Positions 7,699 to 10,512 of a stretch of 10,512 nt of DNA are shown here, one piece after another; positions within the stretch are counted from its first letter, which is position 1; every line of letters begins with the position of its first letter. This DNA is from an uncultured Schwartzia sp. (lineage in GTDB: Bacteria; Bacillota; Negativicutes; Selenomonadales; Selenomonadaceae): NCBI GenBank assembly GCA_905372875.1, contig CAJPQU010000065.1:1-10512 (forward strand), read 5' to 3'. The notes under the pieces are model-generated. The model saw only the letters and a list, made by a program, of their open reading frames with translations, made no database searches and was not told the origin of the DNA. A program made the position numbers and the translations under genes.

Positions 7699-8691
7699 AT
7701 GGTGAGGTTGAGGGTGCGGAGCGCTTGGGCGGCACTGCTTCTGGCTTGGCTGGTTTTGCTGACAGGGTGCGGCGGCGCGCTGAAAGAGCAGGCGGGGGAA
7801 GGCTATACAGTGGTGGATGACCGGGGAAATGAGGTATACCTCCCCCGTCCGCCTCGGCGGATCTTGGCGGCGAATCCTGGATATGATACAATTCTTTTGG
7901 GGCTGGTGCCGCCGGAGTATTTAGCGGCGGTGAATATCCGGGATACCGATCCCGAGGTATCTTTCATCGCCGATGAAGTGAAGAATATCACGCCCCAGGT
8001 GCGGGAAATTTTGAACGTGCCGCTGGAAGTGATCATTCAAACGAAGCCGGATCTCATCATTGTACCCGGCTGGGTAAGCGCAGATCATGTGGAGAGTTAT
8101 CGACAGCTTGGCTATCCGGTACTGGTCTGCGGTAAGATTAAATCCATGGAGACGTTGAAGGAAAATATCCGCCTTATCGCCAAAGCGCTGCGGCGAGAGA
8201 CAGAGGGCGAGCGGATCATCGCCGAGATGGATCGGCAGTTAGCGGAAACTGACGCGGTGTTAGCGACCCTTTCCGGACCGAAACCGGTGGGGATGTTAGT
8301 GTCCCAGATGAAAAATTTCGGCGGCACCGGCTCCATGTACAATGTGCTTTGCACCCGGGCCAGAATGGAGAACGGGATAGCGAAGTTGGGGTTGAAAAAC
8401 GGCGATCCGCTTTCCAAGGAATTGGTGGTAAAGGCGAACCCTGATTTCTTTTTGGTGTCGGGGGTACGCACGGTGGATCTTTCCGGCGCCAATGAAGCCC
8501 ATCAGCGGTTTTTAAGCGATCCAGCACTGGCGGGGCTGCCGGCGCTGCAAAATATCCGCATTGTATCGGATCGTTACATTTACTGCGCGTCACAGCAATG
8601 TGCCTACAGTGTTAAAGCGCTGGCGAACGCGGCCTACGGGCGGCCCTTGTTTGATCTGAGCGATGAGCATTTGATTAAAGGGTATGAGTGA
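7699..8691 (+). CDS. Lipoprotein substrate-binding protein 2 (SBP2)
   Basis: A 330-residue binding protein of the same family as SBP1, starting 18 nt after TBDT2. GAGGAG (7685-7690) stands 8 nt before the ATG. The lipoprotein signal has lipobox LLTGC with Cys24. Landmarks: YTVVDDRGNEVYLP (36-49), PPRRILAANPGYDTILLG (51-68), TKPDLIIVPGW (~115-125), a joining helix (~150-190), GGTGSMYNVLC (208-218), an LSKELVVKANPDFFLV block, and YCASQQCAYS near the end. Cys218 aligns with Cys219 of SBP1 and Cys217 of SBP3. The position after the ANPG turn is Tyr62, where the other copies differ, so ligand contacts probably vary. Role inferred: receives the cargo of TBDT2 in the periplasm and passes it to an inner-membrane ABC transporter encoded outside this window. 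Confidence 0.93.
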   Translation: MVRLRVRSAWAALLLAWLVLLTGCGGALKEQAGEGYTVVDDRGNEVYLPRPPRRILAANPGYDTILLGLVPPEYLAAVNIRDTDPEVSFIADEVKNITPQVREILNVPLEVIIQTKPDLIIVPGWVSADHVESYRQLGYPVLVCGKIKSMETLKENIRLIAKALRRETEGERIIAEMDRQLAETDAVLATLSGPKPVGMLVSQMKNFGGTGSMYNVLCTRARMENGIAKLGLKNGDPLSKELVVKANPDFFLVSGVRTVDLSGANEAHQRFLSDPALAGLPALQNIRIVSDRYIYCASQQCAYSVKALANAAYGRPLFDLSDEHLIKGYE

Positions 8692-8718
8692 AAAGAAACC
8701 GGAGCGCCGAGCAGATAG

Positions 8719-8724
8719 AGGAGG
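8719..8724 (+). promoter_or_regulatory. Ribosome binding site fixing the SBP3 start
   Basis: AGGAGG sits 7 nt before the ATG at 8732. The frame also has an ATG at 8684 overlapping the end of SBP2, but that start has no ribosome site and would add 16 charged residues before the lipoprotein signal, so 8732 is chosen. Confidence 0.85.
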
Positions 8725-8731
8725 GAAAAAC

Positions 8732-9730
8732 ATGAGTTTAAAAAAGCGGCTGACGGGATGGATCAGCCTGCTTTTTTTACTGGCAGTATTGGCAGGCTGT
8801 GGCGGGCCGGGCACACCGAGTGCCGGACAAAATGCGGGTTACACGGTAACGGATGCCAAAAATCGTCAGGTCAAGATTCCCCACAAGCCGGAACGCATCG
8901 TGACGTTGGGCCTCTATACGGACGAAATGGTCTTAGGGATGGTTCCCACCAGTAAGATGGCGGCGGTCAGCCACTATCTGGACGATCCGAAGGAGTCCGT
9001 GATCGTGGAGAAGGCGAAAAAGATCTCCAATAAAGTCACGGATCCGACAGCGGAGCAGATCTTGAGCTGGCAGCCGGATCTCGTTATCGCCAACGGCTGG
9101 ACGAGTGACGATAAGATTCAGACCCTAACGGATATGAGGATTCCCGTGGTGGTGTGCGGCCCGGCCAATTCCTATGAAGAAATTCAGGAGACACTGCGGC
9201 TGGTGGCGGAGAGTATCGGCGAAGGGGAAAAGGGAGAAAAAATTCGCCAGAAGATGGACGCGATCCGCGACGAGATCACGGCGAAGGTGGCGAAAATCCC
9301 GGAAAAAGATCGGAAATCCGTGGTACTGCTGTCGCTGATGACGAGTTACGGCGGCGCGGGCAGTTCGTTTGATGATATGTGCCATTACGCGGGCGTCATC
9401 AATGCCACCGCAGCGGTGGGGCTTCAGAACGGGCAAAAACTGACGAAGGAACTGTTGGTGAAGAGCGATCCGGATTTTTTGCTGCTGCCTGTTTTTGATG
9501 ACCGGGGGAATTTCGACACCCAGAAATTCATCGACGGTTACCTCAAGGATCCGTCCCTTCAGACCATGAAGGCCATCCGCCATCGAGCGCTTGTCTATCC
9601 CCGGGAAAGTTACATCTACAACGCTTCTCAGGATTTCGTTTTCGGCATTCAGGAGTTGGCCTACTGTGCCTACGGCGATACTTTTAAGCAGGAGGACAAC
9701 CGCCACATTTCTTTTTCGGGAGAAGAGTAA
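8732..9730 (+). CDS. Lipoprotein substrate-binding protein 3 (SBP3)
   Basis: A 332-residue binding protein, last gene before the terminator. The lipoprotein signal MSLKKRLTGWISLLFLLAVL leads to lipobox LAGC with Cys23. Landmarks: YTVTDAKNRQVKIP (37-50), KPERIVTLGLYTDEMVLG (52-69), LSWQPDLVIANGW, a highly charged joining helix (~165-200, many Glu/Lys), YGGAGSSFDDMCHYAGVINA (206-225), LTKELLVKSDPDFLLL and YNASQDFVFG near the end. Cys217 followed by His218 occupies the spot of the aligned cysteines in SBP1 and SBP2. It resembles SBP2 more than SBP1 in the LTKELLVK and SQ regions, so these two may come from a later tandem duplication. The gap from SBP2 is 40 nt with no promoter or terminator, implying one transcript. 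Confidence 0.93.
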   Translation: MSLKKRLTGWISLLFLLAVLAGCGGPGTPSAGQNAGYTVTDAKNRQVKIPHKPERIVTLGLYTDEMVLGMVPTSKMAAVSHYLDDPKESVIVEKAKKISNKVTDPTAEQILSWQPDLVIANGWTSDDKIQTLTDMRIPVVVCGPANSYEEIQETLRLVAESIGEGEKGEKIRQKMDAIRDEITAKVAKIPEKDRKSVVLLSLMTSYGGAGSSFDDMCHYAGVINATAAVGLQNGQKLTKELLVKSDPDFLLLPVFDDRGNFDTQKFIDGYLKDPSLQTMKAIRHRALVYPRESYIYNASQDFVFGIQELAYCAYGDTFKQEDNRHISFSGEE

Positions 9731-9744
9731 AGGAATAAAATCGT

Positions 9745-9785
9745 AACAGCCCGGCGAGGGAAACTCCCTCGACCGGGCTGTTTTT
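9745..9785 (+). terminator. Strong intrinsic terminator after SBP3
   Basis: The 5' arm 9745-9761 pairs with 9765-9782 around a 3-nt loop (AAC), giving about 17 base pairs with a single bulged A at 9772, GC-rich in the middle, followed at once by a run of five T (9781-9785). It starts 15 nt after the SBP3 stop. It should end the transcript that includes SBP3 and, with no other terminator seen, probably everything back to the chelatase. Confidence 0.93.
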
Positions 9786-9800
9786 ATGGTCTTGACCATA
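9785..9800 (+). repeat. Perfect dyad TATGGTCTTGACCATA, possible operator
   Basis: Two 7-base arms, TATGGTC and GACCATA, separated by TT, directly after the terminator T-run and overlapping the -35 area of the likely SBP4 promoter. The spacing is too short for a good RNA hairpin, so a dimeric DNA-binding regulator site is more likely. It does not look like a Fur box. The regulator is unknown. Confidence 0.5.
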
Positions 9801-9822
9801 TAGCTGTTATATTGTGTAGAAT
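9792..9822 (+). promoter_or_regulatory. Candidate promoter for SBP4
   Basis: Two overlapping readings. One is an extended -10, TGTTATATT (9805-9813), which needs no -35. The other is TTGACC (9792-9797) with TAGAAT (9817-9822) at a 19-nt spacer. Either would give a leader of roughly 50-70 nt before the SBP4 start. The AT-rich stretch stands out against GC-rich surroundings and follows a strong terminator, so some promoter is expected here. Confidence 0.45.
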
Positions 9823-9881
9823 GATTTACGGAGCAATTTGACCGTTGCGGCGGCGCGCAGGGTGAGGGAGTTGGAAGCGGA

Positions 9882-10512
9882 ATGAAGGGTGTCATGGGGC
9901 GCGGATGGCTATGGATACTGGTGTGGATAGCGGTATGCATCAGCGGATGCGGCACGTTCTCAGGGGCAGGAGAAGGCGGTCGCGTCAACGCGCCGTTCAC
10001 TCGAACTGTGGTGGACGTCCAGGGACAGTCGGTGAAGCTGCGGGAAAAGCCGCAGCGCATCGTATCATGTTCCATCAGTACCGATGAGATATTGCTGGAG
10101 ATGGTAGACGCCAGCCGCATTGCGGCGCTTTCCGTATTGGTGGACGATCCGGGCATATCGAACTTAGCGGCGGCAGCTTCAGGGGTTGGAAGGCGCGTGG
10201 ATCTGAATTCGGTGGAGCCGATCTTGGCCGTGCAGCCGGATCTCATCTTAGCACCGGATTTCGTTAAGCCGGAGATTATCCAGAGTTTACGGGATCTTAG
10301 CGTGCCGGTTTTCGTGTATCGAACGCCGAAAACAGTAGAAGAAGTGAAGTGTGTCATCAAGCAATTTGCCTACGTCACCGGGGAAGAAGTTAGGGGTAAG
10401 GCAATGGTGGCGGAAATGGATCGTCGGCTTGCCGCGGTCACAGAAAAAGTGGGACAGATTCCTGCTGCAGAGCGAAAGCGTGTCATCCTCATTCGCGCGA
10501 ATGGTGCATATT
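9882..10512 (+). CDS. Lipoprotein substrate-binding protein 4, N-terminal part (SBP4, runs off right edge)
   Basis: An open frame of 210 codons with no stop before the edge. Translating by eye from the ATG at 9882 gives a signal peptide rich in Trp/Val with lipobox ISGC (Cys23), then TRTVVDVQGQSVKLREKPQR (40-59), IVSCSISTDEILLEM (60-74), VEPILAVQPDLILAPDF, a joining helix and VILIRANGAY at the cut. That is the first lobe, the linker helix and the start of lobe two of the same Peripla_BP_2-type family as SBP1-3. GAGGGAG (9864-9870) lies 11 nt upstream, with GGAAG closer. No alternative start lies upstream in frame; ATG at codon 5 is possible. The sequence ends just before the GGxGxxxDDxC segment, so the aligned cysteine cannot be judged. 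It is separated from SBP3 by a terminator and has its own likely promoter. Confidence 0.88.
   Translation, partial: MKGVMGRGWLWILVWIAVCISGCGTFSGAGEGGRVNAPFTRTVVDVQGQSVKLREKPQRIVSCSISTDEILLEMVDASRIAALSVLVDDPGISNLAAAASGVGRRVDLNSVEPILAVQPDLILAPDFVKPEIIQSLRDLSVPVFVYRTPKTVEEVKCVIKQFAYVTGEEVRGKAMVAEMDRRLAAVTEKVGQIPAAERKRVILIRANGAY

Noticed and set aside
8684..8731. Start of SBP3 at the ATG overlapping the SBP2 stop
   Set aside because: It has no ribosome site and would put a charged 16-residue leader before the lipoprotein signal.
9838..9843. Second TTGACC as a -35 box before SBP4
   Set aside because: The following sequence is GC-rich with no -10-like hexamer at a usable distance.
9125..10360. 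411-codon antisense open frame across SBP3 end, terminator and SBP4 start
   Set aside because: It opposes two clear SBP genes and crosses a strong terminator. Its translation is low-complexity (Ser/Thr/Pro/His-rich) with no recognisable domain, so it is a composition shadow.

Overview
The window carries seven protein-coding genes, all on the + strand, for handling a metal complex or tetrapyrrole across a two-membrane envelope. It holds the C-terminal ~870 residues of a CobN/ChlH-family chelatase (open at the left edge), two paralogous TonB-dependent outer-membrane receptors (TBDT1, TBDT2), and four paralogous lipid-anchored substrate-binding proteins of the BtuF/FhuD/FecB type (SBP1-SBP4, the last cut by the right edge). 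No ABC permease, ATPase, TonB/ExbBD or chelatase helper subunit lies in the window.

Layout: chelatase (1-2622), TBDT1 (2688-4658), SBP1 (4642-5595, overlapping TBDT1 by 17 nt), a 108-nt gap with a degenerate cobalamin-riboswitch-like stretch, TBDT2 (5704-7680), SBP2 (7699-8691), SBP3 (8732-9730), a strong intrinsic terminator (9745-9785), a short promoter region with a perfect dyad (9785-9822), and SBP4 (9882 to the edge). The order chelatase-[receptor-SBP]-[receptor-SBP-SBP]-terminator-SBP suggests module duplication within one long transcript, then a new transcript starting at SBP4.

Organism: outer-membrane receptors together with lipobox-bearing binding proteins, strong purine-rich Shine-Dalgarno sites and receptors whose mature N termini read EYSLD(D/E)(V/I)(I/V)VTA fit a diderm Firmicute of the Negativicutes (Selenomonas/Veillonella/Megasphaera-like). 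This is inference from style; no taxonomic marker is present.

Working model: the receptors move a chelate through the outer membrane using TonB energy, the lipoproteins hand it to ABC transporters encoded elsewhere, and the cytoplasmic CobN-like protein inserts or removes a metal. Two readings compete. One is a heme-iron salvage system like the hmu loci of Bacteroidetes, where the CobN-like HmuS lies beside a receptor and ABC genes and acts anaerobically on heme. The other is a corrinoid/cobalt system, favoured by the riboswitch-like remnant. The binding proteins lack the tyrosine motif I associate with heme-binding proteins of this fold, and three of them share an unusual aligned cysteine, so the substrate is open.
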